DNA of 64,000 nucleotides from Eucommia ulmoides (taxonomy: Eukaryota > Streptophyta > Magnoliopsida > Garryales > Eucommiaceae), in the NCBI GenBank assembly GCA_016647705.1, contig CM028326.1, positions 29,337,401-29,401,400 on the forward strand. Reading direction: 5' to 3'. This document shows, piece after piece, positions 1 to 10,756 of this stretch. The notes beneath the pieces are model-generated. The model was not told the origin of the DNA. It made no database searches and saw nothing but the letters and a program-made list of their open reading frames with translations. The stretch's first letter is position 1; each line of letters opens with the position of its first letter. A program made the translations under genes and the position numbers.

Positions 1-116
1 AAGTAGTGTAATATAAAAATTAATATGCAAGTGGATTTTATTTTAGAGTTTATCTCATTAACAAGTTCATACACAGTTCTTTTTTCTCCCTTTTTTTTTT
101 TTTTTTTTTTTTGGAC
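1..116 (-). other. DXR: Start of DXR intron 2
   Basis: Immediately after the exon 2 donor the minus strand carries a run of about 20 A residues and then AT-rich sequence with no continuation of the DXR reading frame. This fits the beginning of intron 2. Its acceptor lies outside the window. Confidence 0.6.
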
Positions 117-1176
117 CTGAGTTCCAATGGAGCCAGTTGATCCAACAACCGAAATAGGTTTCGGGCCGTCCCAGGGCTTACGACCAGGCTCCACAACAGC
201 TCGTCCGGGCCAGGCTGGAGGAGGTGGCTGTGCCAAGCAATAAACCCTCTTTGATGTTGATACTCCATACTCCTTTCTTCTAAAAGCAAGCCCACCTATA
301 TTATCAAAAATTAGAAAAATAATCCCTTTTGTCTAATGATCAGAAATTGAGATTCAGGTTGCGTTTGGCGGCACAAAATTCAAACCTCGGAATTGAAAAT
401 GGAAATGAACCTATGTAATATTTTGTAGCAACTAATGGGCCTAATCATTTTGAAAAGACGACTTGTAAGACGAGAATTGCCCTAGACTTTATATATAGAT
501 CTGGTAACACAAAGGAAGTGGGATTCAACATGCCACCTAATGCGTAGGTTGGACTCTTGACAAACCACTACGAATGGATATGGAGGGAAATTGCCCAACA
601 TCGATGTGGTATTCAACATATTTTAGATTTTTAGATGCGTTCATTTTTAATTTCAATTACGGGACTCTAATTTTATGAAACCGAAAGCTACCTTAGAGTT
701 TTCTCAAAATTGAACTTGTGGAATCAGATAAAATCAGTATAATGTGCAAAATTATATGTTAAATTGAGCCCATTTCAACTCAATTAAACCCCCCAAAAGA
801 TGTGCTGTGATCCCTAAGAAGTCAAGAACATGGAGAAATGAAGAAACTATTTAATCTTTGAATCGCGTGGAAAAACCCATTATTCAAGAACTCAATTTAG
901 CTCATAAAAAAATCAAAAATAGTATATTACCCGCTTCAAATCTAAGTCAATTGATTCCAATTTCTGACCAGTTAAGCTTTCGCACAACACCAGACCATGT
1001 TAGGCGCACAAGTATACAGAGCTATAAAGATGTTAAGTATAGAACGTTTAACAAGGGAATGCTAATGAGAGAGAGAGAGAGAGACCTTGAAGCTTGAGAG
1101 GGTGGTGGGATGATTTAGAGGCGTCGAAGAAGTAGACAGACTTGATTTCGGTTGGAGAGATCAAATTCAGAGCCAT
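117..1176 (-). CDS. DXR: DXR, 1-deoxy-D-xylulose 5-phosphate reductoisomerase, 5' part (exons 1-2, partial)
   Basis: DXR converts 1-deoxy-D-xylulose 5-phosphate to 2-C-methyl-D-erythritol 4-phosphate with NADPH, the committed step of the plastid MEP isoprenoid pathway. Exon 1 (1176 down to 1086) starts [20 protein letters not shown], the conserved plant DXR transit-peptide start. Exon 2 (295 down to 117) reads on in phase through [20 protein letters not shown], then [20 protein letters not shown], and ends in the NADPH-binding motif GSTGSIGTQ. The exons total 270 nt, exactly 90 codons, and exon 2 ends at a codon boundary after GTQ. The acceptor of intron 1 is TATAG; both donors are GT but with unusual next bases (GTCTCT, GTCCAA). 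The retained intron with correct phase argues against a processed copy. Residues after about 90 lie beyond base 1. Family assignment is firm; whether the whole gene is functional cannot be seen. Confidence 0.9.
296..1085 (-). other. DXR: DXR intron 1
   Basis: This 790-base AT-rich interval lies between the two DXR coding exons, with GT at its 5' end (1085-1084) and AG at its 3' end (297-296). A (CT)n tract (GA on the plus strand, about 1067-1083) follows the donor directly. No other coding sequence was recognised inside it. Confidence 0.8.
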
Positions 1177-1560
1177 ATTTCACGAACCAACTTTTGAATG
1201 AATCCTCGTTTTCTCCCAAATATTCAAATGGACGAAAAACAGGTGATTGGAGAATTTAGAGAGAGAGAGAGAGGGAGGACCAGTATTTGTGGTTGGAGTA
1301 CGGGAGGAGGTATCTTTATAGGAACCAAGAAAGTGAGAGAGACAACGAACGAATTAATGAACTGTTGTTATTGTTGGAGAGAGGGGTTAGTGGGAGAAAA
1401 GGACGAATGAAGGATAAGACGAGTGGGGAATAACGCATAATCTCGTGGACTGCGTGCGGTATTTTTCTTCTATGCGTATGCTCCTTGTGCTTCACGCTGT
1501 TCTTTTTCTTCCTCTCTTTTTCGGCTTATTTTTCTTTCACACTTTTTATCCAAGAGCCCG
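1177..1560 (-). promoter_or_regulatory. DXR: Probable DXR 5' UTR and proximal promoter
   Basis: Upstream of the DXR start codon the minus strand is pyrimidine-rich, with a CT tract opposite the GA run at about 1258-1275, as is common in plant 5' leaders. GC content is higher here than in the flanking DNA. I see no convincing TATA box; GGATAAAAAG at about 1544 is only a weak candidate. The transcription start cannot be fixed from sequence alone. Confidence 0.45.
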
Positions 1561-2500
1561 AAAAATAAAAATGACCTTTTTCTTTTGAAATATGACTATA
1601 TTAATCTTCGGATCACTCAGTTGGCCTCCTAATGTTTCAAATTTTATTAAGACTCAAATTATCAATTAATACGAATTATTAAACCAACTAATATTGTTCA
1701 CTTGATTTTTTTAACTGTTTAATCACAATTTAAAAGGACAAAAAAATTCATGACTAAAATACCCCAAAAAGATATGTGGAATCCTTATTAAATGTTGTTA
1801 AAAAAAAAAAAAAAACAAACAGTTTTCACAAATAACAAGCGTCTTAACCAACGAATGTTATATTCAACATCCAAATAAACACGAGGATTATGATTGTGTA
1901 CTTTACGGAAGACATATAGTTTACCAACAGTTCATGTTATATGTAATAATGTATTTTTCCGTCTTTGCAATGTGTATCGTGTTGAATATAATATTAATTT
2001 CTATCCAATACTTCAAAACAGAAAAACGCATGTTATATTCAATATCCAAACAAAATACAAAGGTTATACTTGTATACTTCGCAGAAAATATATACTCTAT
2101 TTTACAAACAGTTCATATTATATGTTAGACCAACAGACAAATATAATATATATTTTTTCATTATGTAACAAATATCATATTCAATATAACATGGATTTAT
2201 ATCCAATGCTCTAAAAAATGATTAACATCTCATTTCAAAGCCAATAAAACGAATATTATTTTTATATAATTTGAAGGTGAAAATCTAATAATTTAAAAGT
2301 GTTTTTCGTGCAAACACATATGTTGATTGCTCTGCAAATTAAGGTGTAATGTTGATTGATCAAGAATGGAAAGTAATGACATTTTAACATAAGTAAATCA
2401 GATTATTTATTTTAAAAAGATCGCTGGGTGCATTGAAAAATCATTGGATTCATTTGGTAATTTGGATACCCAAACGGGATTGGATGATAAGCGCCACTTT
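1561..2500. other. AT-rich intergenic DNA with an imprecise duplication
   Basis: No gene recognised. Two loosely similar blocks at about 1894-2030 and 2075-2215 share an order of short motifs (a GTRTACTT start, ACAGTTCATRTTATATG, an ATTCAATAT-like part and TATCCAATRCT near the end). They look like an old tandem duplication. The open frames crossing them are AT-rich and have no recognisable protein. Confidence 0.4.
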
Positions 2501-2504
2501 AAAT

Positions 2505-2705
2505 CTTCAATGTTGCTCCTAAAGTTTTTAAGTTTCTAATAAATTTTACTAATAATAAAATTAAAGGTTAATTTCAATGTCGCTCCTAAAACTTAGGAGC
2601 AATGTTGCTCCTAAGTTTACTAATAATAAAATTAAAGGTTAATTTTCAATGTTGCTCCTACGTTTTTAAGTTTCTAATAAATTTTACTACTAATAATAAA
2701 ATTTT
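2505..2705. repeat. Local tandem repeat with GTTGCTCCTA motif
   Basis: Three imperfect units repeat the order TTAATTTTCAATGTTGCTCC, AAGTTTCTAATAAATTTTAC and a TAATAATAAAATT tail. The middle unit is rearranged, with a small inverted copy of the GCTCCTAA motif. Non-coding. Confidence 0.6.
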
Positions 2706-2830
2706 AAAAACCAAAAAAAAAAAAAATGGAAAAAACAACTTAATTGTTACTTACCAATAATATTTGTTTTCAGGGTGTGAAGTGTTAAACTTTTGATAAT
2801 TCTATGTGGTCGTTGAATGAAAAATTAAAG

Positions 2831-3125
2831 ATTAATTTCACTTTGTACCCCCATGTGGTTAAACCGAAATGTATTTTGCACCTTTGTAGTATTTTCATTA
2901 CCATTTACACCCTATGTGCTTAAGACTTAAATGCAACAGATAAGTTTTCCATTAACTTCAAGTTTCAAAGGGTGAAAATCATTAAAAAGCTGTTAGTTGA
3001 TATTAAATAACATTTATACCCTTCAAATATTTTAATTGAAATTATTTTAATTCTATTCTAAAACTTAAGGGCCCATAGTGTATTTTTTTTCATCTTCTCC
3101 TTCTTCCTTCCACCACTGATCAAGC
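2831..3125 (+). repeat. Dispersed repeat family 1, copy A
   Basis: The block starts near CACTTTGTACCCCCATGTGG and runs through TATTCTAAAACTTAAG into a C/T-rich stretch. It matches 6748-7050 over its full length in the same orientation, with the same order of motifs (TGTACTTTGCACCCATGTGG in the other copy). I cannot see clear terminal repeats, so the class is unknown; a non-autonomous DNA transposon is possible. Confidence 0.5.
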
Positions 3126-3678
3126 AAGCTATCTCCGGCAATGGCTCTCTCTCTGGCGAAGTCACTTTCTCTCTCCCCCTCTCTTCTTCTAATATATTTA
3201 AAACTGGCAGTATGTTTGGTTGGAGGTAATGGAATCGCAATCCAATAAAATAGAATTGAATTTTGAATGGACGTCTATTTAAATTTTGAATGGAATAGTA
3301 TGTAGTTAGTTTTAAATATTCTAATATACTATACACATATATGTTTGATAATGACCAGAGTCTCAACGGATCTGCAACTCCGTTGCGGCGACGGAGCTGC
3401 AGATTAGTTGTGGCGACATATTTGCGACAACGGCGAAGATCATAATCATCTTCATTGCATTTTTTTCTTCTCATTATGCTGGTGGATTGAGGAAATGACA
3501 CATGTACAAGGGTGTAAGGTCACATTCTTAGCACGTGACTCATTTTGGTTAACATTGTTATGATTGTGACAAATTGAAACAAAATTCAATTATAAGGGAC
3601 CAAATGTGTCAAACCCTAAATAGTGGGAGCCACTTGAACACCGCCCCAATTTATGAGGGACCTAAAAAGTCATTATCC
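3126..3678. other. Intergenic DNA, nothing recognised
   Basis: C/T-rich at the left and then unremarkable AT-rich sequence. A 147-codon open frame on the minus strand spans most of it but has no recognisable domain and overlaps repeat copy A. Confidence 0.4.
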
Positions 3679-3686
3679 CAAAGAAG

Positions 3687-4410
3687 CAGGGTTCTAAGTA
3701 TCGACTGTTACGTACTGTAACGGCTGATACATAATGGAAAATTCGAGTACCGTTATGGTTACGGAATGATTACTTCGTGCTTGGCCCGATTCATATCGTA
3801 ACAAGCCGTTAGGGGTTGATATGGACCCGTAACGGTGTTACATCCCGTTACGGGGAGGCATAATGGCCGTTACAGGCCATTATGCTGATACAAGTTGTAC
3901 TTTTAGCCTTCGCCAGCAAGCCCCTCCCATTGGCAGACAACAACGGGAATTTCAACCTTTTTTCAAGCCTTCCCATCAGTTAAATGCTATAATATGATGT
4001 ACAAATATAATTTATTGTTTAATTATGTTTGTGAAATATATTTTTATTAAATGTTGTGCATCATTTTATTTTTCTAAGATTGTTCAGTTCAACGGTTTTC
4101 GTCTTTTTTCATATCTTTATTACGTTGTATTTGTATATGTAGTTAAATGGACGATTTTTTAGTTTTTTTTCATATCTATATTGGGTTGTATATATAGTTA
4201 AATGATATGATATCTATTAGAATGTATTTATTAAGGGTTAAATGAGTAAAACAATTAATATTATTGAGTTTTTTGGGGATGTTCTAATGATTTTAAAAAT
4301 TTCACGACCGTTATGGTTGATTCCCGTTACGGACAGGTCAATACTTCCCCGATAACATTACACCGCGACCATTACCGTTACGTAACCCGATATTGCGATT
4401 TAAAACCTTA
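3687..4410. mobile_element. hAT-like non-autonomous DNA transposon
   Basis: The 724-base block starts CAGGGTTCTAAG and ends with the near-inverse CTTAAAACC-type sequence (inverted: TAAGGTTTTAAATCG). It is bordered by an 8-base near-duplication, CAAAGAAG at 3679-3686 and CAAACAAG at 4411-4418. Both ends are rich in the subterminal motif CCGTTACG/CGTAACGG, in both orientations, which is typical of hAT elements. There is no transposase frame, so it would depend on an enzyme supplied in trans. The one mismatch in the target duplication and unequal termini suggest some age. Confidence 0.6.
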
Positions 4411-4418
4411 CAAACAAG

Positions 4419-5072
4419 AAACGCGTTTGCTTGCAACATTTGTTCCTTTTTTCTTTTTCTTTTTTTTCAAATGTAAGGTGGCCGGCAGGTGGTGGTGGTA
4501 ACCGTCTGAATGATAGCGGGAATAGTTTTGTAAGAGCGAATAAAAATTAATATTTTTTTGTTTCTCAAATTCTTAAAAAAATCAAAATATATTATGAAAT
4601 TACTCTCAAAATTTATATTGATAACAGGAACGTTTATCTCTATTAATCTCAAAATTTTGAAAGTAGGAAGAATAAGGAAACAGAAACTGACTTGTAAAAG
4701 AGCATGAAATCTTGGGAAAAAAAAGAAAGTAAAAAAGAGAGCATCCATAAAAGAAAAGTTGAGAAGATCCCTTATGTCCGTATCGTCGGGGGGAATACTC
4801 GGTTCCTTTGCTGCTGACTCATCCATTTTATTCTTTTTTTAATTATTAACAAAAATATTTTTTCGCTTCATCTGTTCGGTCTTCCACAAATCAATATGGA
4901 TTCCTCAAAACGCGTATTACCCATTAAGAGTTCCTTATAGGGCTTGTTTGGGAGAGTTCAACGCGATTTGAGCAGTCTGAAAATAGGCGTTTGCTATAGA
5001 AGTTCCTTCAATTTTGATCCTGAAAATGATCCTTAATTCACATTTCAATCGTCATAATTTTAAAATTTTGTA
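4419..5072. other. Intergenic DNA with a weak candidate first exon on the minus strand
   Basis: From about 4826 down to 4740 the minus strand reads MDESAAKEPSIPPDDTDIRD and then a Phe-rich stretch. The acidic, non-repetitive start looks more protein-like than its surroundings and is preceded by a plausible A-rich leader. I do not recognise the protein and see no following exon, so this is only a candidate. The rest is featureless. Confidence 0.2.
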
Positions 5073-5584
5073 TTAGGCCGGTTTGATAACACAATTAAAC
5101 ATTTAAAATTAAATACATTATCAAATTAAGAGTATTTGATAACAAAATTAAATAATCACTTAAAAAATAAATATCACTTAAAAAATTATTTAAAATTTTA
5201 ATTGAGGTGTGATTCACTTAATTTTTTAGCACTTATCACTTAATATTATAGAATATCTAATTATCATAACCAACATTTTACACTAATACGGTAAAATCTC
5301 ACAAAAAAAAATTATATACAAAAAATTATAGATGGAGAAAATATTAAATCAAGAAAAAAAAAAAAAAAAAAAAAGGAGAGAAAGTTATAGAGAGTGAATA
5401 TTTTAGAAAAATAAAGTTGTAAAAAATATTTTAGAAATAAAAGTTTGTACAAAAATAATTTTTTTGAAGTTAAAATTATTAAAAAATTGAATATTTAATA
5501 TAATTTAGCATTTATAATTTCAACATTTAAAGTTTAGAATTTTCGGCATTTAAAATTTAAGTGATTAACAAATATGAGCTTAGT
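5073..5584. mobile_element. Candidate MITE, hAT-type
   Basis: The block is very AT-rich with many copies of CACTTAA/TTAAGTG. It begins TAGGCCGGTTTGATAAC and ends with TTAACAAATATGAGCTTA, whose inverse has the same GCYNRTWTTTGWTAA layout. That 'GTTTGATAA' terminus is common in plant hAT MITEs. I could not find a matching target duplication, so the boundaries are approximate. Confidence 0.35.
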
Positions 5585-6747
5585 CCAAAAGAATTAAACC
5601 TGGCAAATTAATTTTCGGCAGTCTATTTTTAAGAAATTTCACTGTGTTTGTTAATTTCTTATTTAGATTTACTATCACAATTTATTCATTTATGTTTTAT
5701 TTTGCAACATTTTACCATAAACATTTATTTTTAGTTAGTTTAGACTAACAATATGTAGGTTGATTTCGTTGGAAATTATTGAAATTAACAATTAAATACT
5801 CATTTAATCATGGTATTAAACTATTATGAAATTAATACTTGACAATTAAACAATTAATTAATCATGTCTAGTTAACAATTATTAGGCATGCAAGACCCAA
5901 TAAATACGGATTCATGAAATCATCTTAAACTAAACACATATTATGTAGATTCATGATATGAAAATATAGTGAACGTTAACAGAGCATAAATTATGTAGAT
6001 TCAGCATATGCAGATTTATTGAACATTAACTAAGTATAGATTATACAGATTCAGGATATACAGATTTAGCAAATCTTAACTATAAACTTACAAGGTATTG
6101 TCGGAAAATAACGTTGAAGTTGGTTCATACTAAAGTTGAACTCTATGCTCTCAAAACACAATCGCTCCTCACACACTGGTGTTAATAGTTGAATGGACAT
6201 TCGCCTTTCCGGATACAACGATCTCAAATTTCTAGTATAAGTACTCAAAACTAAAAAATTTCAGAGAATTGAACTCATATTTTAACTCTCACAAACATAA
6301 TTTATATTTGTATATATGTATTGTGATTCCGGAAATGTACGAAATTAATTATGTAATTCATTTGGTAATAATACAACGATTGAAATGAGAACAAAGTCCC
6401 ATGTTTATAGACAACCAAGAGACACAATAGAGTAGATGCACACATTTTAGGAATGTAATAAGGCACCGATTCGGGAATGTCATAAGACACCAATATTACT
6501 CAAGTTTTTTCCCCATAAATAATGTAGGATTGCTTTTCTATTTCATTTTCAACCATCAAGTGAGTATTTCAAGAATTAAATTTTCATTCAAAACGTAATA
6601 ATTTTTTGTCATGTAAATATATTATATTAATCTCCATTCGAAGAGGAAGGCATTAAAACTCTAACCCAGTTAATTTAATTAATAAATTTTACTTTAATTA
6701 ATTATTAAAGTTGTTGAAAACTATACTTGATTCGAATAGGGGTTTTA
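5585..6747. other. Intergenic DNA, no gene seen
   Basis: AT-rich. A short motif (ATTATGTAGATTCA...) recurs about three times between 5935 and 6065 at intervals of roughly 60 bases, suggesting a small decayed tandem repeat. The open frames are short and unrecognised. Confidence 0.4.
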
Positions 6748-7050
6748 GTGTTAATTATACTTTGCATTCTTGTGGTCATACTTTATTGTACTTTGCACCC
6801 ATGTGGTATTTCTCTCAACACTTATACTCCATATACTTAAAATTTAAGTGCAATGGTTAAGTATTCTGTTAACTTTAATAGTCAAAAGGTAAAAGTCAAT
6901 GAAAATTTGTTAATTAATATTAAATGAAATTTATATCATTTAAAGATTTCAATAGGGACTATTTTAATACTATTCTAAAACTTAAGATTCCATTGTTTTT
7001 TATTATATGTTTTAATCTTCTTTTTCTTCCTTGCACGATCATCACCACTC
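6748..7050 (+). repeat. Dispersed repeat family 1, copy B
   Basis: Matches 2831-3125: the same run of TGTACTTTGCACCCATGTGG, ACTTAAAATTTAAGTGCAA and TATTCTAAAACTTAAG. After the shared part both copies pass into different C/T-rich sequence. That implies a common mobile element whose interior differs, or two insertions of a family with variable interiors. Confidence 0.5.
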
Positions 7051-7535
7051 CACCTTCTACCTCTATGGCCGAACCAACCAACCACCGCCACCACACTTAT
7101 GGAGAACAACACCTCCACTACCAACTAACCAACTACCACCACATACGGCCACCACCAACCCACATTATCTCTTAATTTCTCTCTATCTCTTATCCCATCG
7201 CTTTTCTCTCCCTATAACACACACACACACACACCTTTCAATTTATAGATACTTGCTTTCAATACTTGCTCATATTTGTAGATCTGAGCAAGGATCTATA
7301 CATCCGAGCGTGGATGCTTAGGATATATAGATCCAAAGGTTGGATCTATATGTATGTATGTATGTATGTCAGAGAGAACAAATAAGAGAAGAGAGAGAGA
7401 TAGGAAGGAACAAAGAGACAAGTGGTGGTAGGGCTAGTTGTGTTGTTCGCAGGAGATGAACAGATGAATGAAGAATTCACTGGAGATAAATAGCGGAAGA
7501 AAGAAATAAAAATTAAAACGAAATTTATATTTTGA
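7051..7535. repeat. Simple-sequence-rich interval
   Basis: Contains CCACCA-rich sequence, (CA)n near 7220, (TATG)n near 7351-7370 and a GA-rich tract near 7390. The histidine/proline-rich open frames here come from the CCACCA repeats and are not credible genes. Confidence 0.5.
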
Positions 7536-7539
7536 CCCT

Positions 7540-7800
7540 TAAATATTAAAAGTGTAAATATCTAAAAGTCTAAACAATCTCATCCGTATAATAGTTATTT
7601 CAAAAGTATATAAGATGATAAATGTAAATAACATACAGGGTTAAAAGTTTAAATACGTGAAAGTCTAAACTATCTTCCGTATAATAGCTATTTTCAAAAA
7701 TATATGAGATAGTAAATATAATAACTTAAAGGGTTAAGAGTCTAAATACCTAAAAGTCTAAAGAATGCAAATAAAATATCCTCATTTTCATAACCTATTT
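7540..7800. repeat. Tandem duplication, roughly 105-base unit
   Basis: The motif order AAATAYCTAAAAGTCTAAA, CCGTATAATAGYTATTT, TATATGAGATRRTAAATRT and GGGTTAARAGT occurs twice, with a partial third start near 7745. Non-coding. Confidence 0.55.
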
Positions 7801-8239
7801 TCGAAACAATCTCATCTGATTTTTGATTTTTGATTTTTTTTATTTTTTTTAGGGTTTTGATAAGAGGAATAAAATAAACAAAAATAAAAAAAATGCAAGA
7901 AAATAAAAAAAATCAAATTTAACAACATAAATAATAAAACATCATTCACCTTATGCTCGGGGTTAAGAGAAACCCGTGCTAGTGTTTTCATCGGATTATT
8001 GGACAACTTTTATTTTATTTTATTTTTTTATTTGTAAACAAAACAAAAAATACATAAATAAAATAAATAAAAAACAGCGGGTGTCCTCATCTAAAACTCT
8101 TAAAGGTTCAGATTGAGAATGGGGAACCTCGTCCTAGCGTTTTTCATCAAGTCATCGGACGACAATAAATAAATAAAATTTGCAAGAATTTAAATTATTG
8201 AGATATTTAAATAAACAGAAAAAAATAAATAAATAAAAA
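7801..8239. other. A-rich DNA with two copies of a GGGGAACC motif block
   Basis: Two blocks, near 7955-8010 and 8110-8165, share GGGGWWMMYYCGTSCTAGYG followed by TTTTCATC and TCATCGGACGAC-like sequence, separated by poly-A-rich DNA. They may belong to the copia interior on the right, read on the minus strand, but I cannot tie them to a coding domain. Confidence 0.35.
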
Positions 8240-8492
8240 CATACATGTTCTAAGCCAAGAATCTTGACGTTCGGGCTTTTTCTCACGCGGACAACTTCCC
8301 GAAAAGGTAGTCATACATTGTAATTTGTAACTTGAAGAAAGGCTATAATCTTGTCTTTCCAAAATAAGTAACTTTCACATGCAAACAAATGTGGTCGGTG
8401 CATAGACTGCCCCTCAGCTAGTGTGACTATTATGTGCACCATGTGATATTTGTTAACTAAAAATATAAAGCTAAACCAGCTCTGATACCAAT
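8240..8492 (-). mobile_element. Copia (SIRE/Maximus-like) primer-binding site and gag-start remnant
   Basis: Reading the minus strand from the LTR edge, TGGTATCAGAGC at 8490-8479 is the initiator-Met tRNA primer-binding site used by Ty1/copia elements. It is followed by an open stretch containing RPHLFACESYLFWKDKIIAF, the Rx(L/F)xxxxYxxWK pattern of copia Gag starts. Nothing further of the polyprotein was recognised to the left, so this is the fossil 5' end of a broken element. Confidence 0.65.
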
Positions 8493-10216
8493 TGTTGGCC
8501 TAGTGGAATACGCAAGAGAGGGGGGGTGAATTGGGTAATTAAAAATTTATCATAATAATACTTTAATCAATCAAATAATTAATTTTATTCCTAAATTAAT
8601 TATTATCTTTATATTACAGCGGAATTAAATAATCAATTAAGTACACACTAAATAACAAAAACAAACAAAGTAAATATTGCAGTACACCAAAGATTTATAC
8701 TGGTTTACCAAGTTACTCTTGGCTAATCTAGTCCCCCTAACCCTACGGAAAGTCGCACCCACTAATACTCAAGATCCCTTTAAAGGTAGGAACAAAACCC
8801 TCACAACGATTCTTTTACAATTTCAGAATCAATCTTTACAAAATCTTTTTCACAGGCTAAGAAATAATCTCTACTTTTTACAAGATAAAGAATAGCCAAT
8901 TTTTTTTTTTTTAATACTAAGCCAAAAGAATCAAAACCTCACCAACACTCCAAATATCCTTTTACTATGTAAGGATTGAACTGTTACAAAATTCACTCAA
9001 ATACAATTCTATCCAGGAAGAATTACTACATCAATCTCTTTACAAGAAGAGACTGAAAATCGGCTACCCTTTGATTAAATACCCTTAACAGTATTTAATC
9101 CGTCACACTACTCACCAATACAAATTGATAAGCAAATAATCTCACTCGGAGCTTCTACCACCCCAGATAAATTAAAACTTGATTAATATCCCAAATCTAG
9201 TGATAGAAAAGTGTGAGATTGAAAATCTGATTTTGAACAAAATATAGGTAGCAAATAATTGAGCACGTAATCAGATTCAAGAAATTGTTTATAAAATATC
9301 TTCTTTAACAAAGAATCAAAAATAATTTCTAAAAATCAATTTTCAAATTTAAACAAGCAATTCACAAATAGAAAATAATTGGAAAGATCTCACCTGAAAT
9401 TCACAAAAAGAATAAACAGCGCGATGTTACTTCAGATCCGGTAGCAGCAAAGATTAATAGCCAATGATTCAAGATTGTTCCTCAGAATAGCTCACAAACT
9501 CAGTATGATAACTTTTAGAACAACTCAATATAATTTCTTAATCTTTTAGCTCACTTATCTTGATTAATGATATATAAAATTTGAAGGTTTATATATATAG
9601 GAAATAAATCAGCTCTCTAATGGCTAGTTCCTATGTATTATGACACTTAAATGCTCTCTTAGACCCCCTATATCATTATGACTTCATTTTGGTTCAATAT
9701 ACTTAATTATAGCTTTTAAAACTTTCAATTAAATCTCTCCAAATATTTCTCAATCTCAATTAGAATATAATAGAAACAATTTCATGTTCCAAATTGAGAA
9801 ATATTAAAACTTAATGAACTAACTTAATAGGATTTAAACAATAGATGAAACATATCTTAAATATCAATAAATCCCTTTAATTTCTCTCAAATCCCAACAA
9901 AAAATAACTACTTTTAGATATGATTTCGGAATACACAGAATCCTGAAACAGCGCTCTCAGTCGACCGACCAATCGACTTCTAGATTCAGGATCAAAGATG
10001 TTACGTTCATCGGTCGACCTAGTTGTCGACTTGGAGATTTAGAGAGTTTGATTTACCTTCACCGGTCGACCTACCTATCAACTTAGACGTACAGAGAGTT
10101 CAGCTTCTCTTCACCAGTCGACCTGCCTGTCGACTTAGAGATATAGAGAGTTCATTATGCTTTGTCCAGTTGACTGACCAGTCGACTTATATATGCTGGA
10201 TCTCTTTTCTGAACTC
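8493..10216 (-). mobile_element. Copia-type 5' LTR, part 1 (interrupted by the Ogre element)
   Basis: On the minus strand this is the 3' portion of a roughly 2.13 kb LTR ending GGCCAACA next to the primer-binding site. It is homologous to the solo LTR at 28695-31162 and to 56436-58545. A TATA-like CCTATATATATAAACC lies near 9590 on the minus strand. A cluster of GTCGAC-centred repeats occupies 9955-10200. The rest of the LTR lies beyond the Ogre insertion, at 24699-25108. Confidence 0.75.
9955..10205 (-). repeat. GTCGAC palindrome cluster in the copia LTR
   Basis: About five imperfect units of 60-70 bases repeat a core of CGGTCGACCTxxxxGTCGAC followed by TTAGAGATATAGAGAGTTC. The cluster lies upstream of the LTR's TATA-like box in the direction of transcription. 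Confidence 0.7.
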
Positions 10217-10519
10217 TGTAGACACGACATTTTGACCGCCTCGCAAAAAATCATATTTCATTTTATAGTTACCTTTATTTTATTTTTCTATTTATTTTGT
10301 TTTGATTGTACTGTATTTGTGCGATTTAATACTGCTAAATTAAGTTTTATTAATCTTTTAAGTAAATTAAATATTAGTAATTGATTTATTTATTTTTATT
10401 TTGTTTTGTAGATTTTTCGAAGTGGAATAAAAACGCGTTAATTCAGAATAAAATGGACTAGAAACAGACGAGAACGAGAGAGGCCTGAACCGAACGGGGG
10501 TGGGGGGGTGCATTAAGGT

Positions 10520-10690
10520 CGCACGTGCGACCAAGGGCTGGTCGCACGTGCAACCAGGCTAGTCGCTACAGCGACCAGTGCTGCTGGCCGCATGTGCGGC
10601 CAGCATGGGCTTTGCCTATGTTTTGGGTGCACCGAAATTCGGTGCACCCAAAAGCTGGTGGGTGCACCGAATTTCGGTGCACCTACCCCC
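10520..10690 (+). repeat. Palindrome cluster in the Ogre 5' LTR
   Basis: Perfect or near-perfect palindromes follow one another: GGTCGCACGTGCGACC, a GTCGCTACAGCGACC unit, GGCCGCATGTGCGGCC, and GGTGCACCGAATTTCGGTGCACC-type arms in more than one copy. They lie about 60-220 bases upstream of the TATA box. Confidence 0.85.
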
Positions 10691-10742
10691 TTTTTTTAAT
10701 ATTTCCTTACCTTTTTCGCACGCGGGAGAGTTTTCAGAAATT

Positions 10743-10756
10743 TCCTATAAATAGAA
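10743..10756 (+). promoter_or_regulatory. Ogre LTR TATA box
   Basis: TTTCCTATAAATAGAAGAGG is a near-perfect plant TATA box, repeated in the same setting in the 3' LTR at about 22964. It follows the palindrome cluster and probably drives the element's transcript. Confidence 0.7.

Noticed and set aside
96-116. Poly-A next to DXR exon 2 as a sign of a processed retrocopy
   Set aside because: Intron 1 is retained with correct phase and splice sites, and the A run lies at an internal exon boundary, not at a transcript end.
50-295. An 81-codon minus-strand frame starting [13 protein letters not shown]
   Set aside because: It is a shifted frame across DXR exon 2; the DXR frame itself gives the conserved protein.
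3058-3501. A 147-codon minus-strand frame
   Set aside because: It overlaps a dispersed repeat and a C/T-rich tract, with no domain, splice structure or conserved motif that I can see.
7031-7321. His/Pro/Thr-rich open frames
   Set aside because: They result from CCACCA and CA simple repeats and have no homology I recognise.
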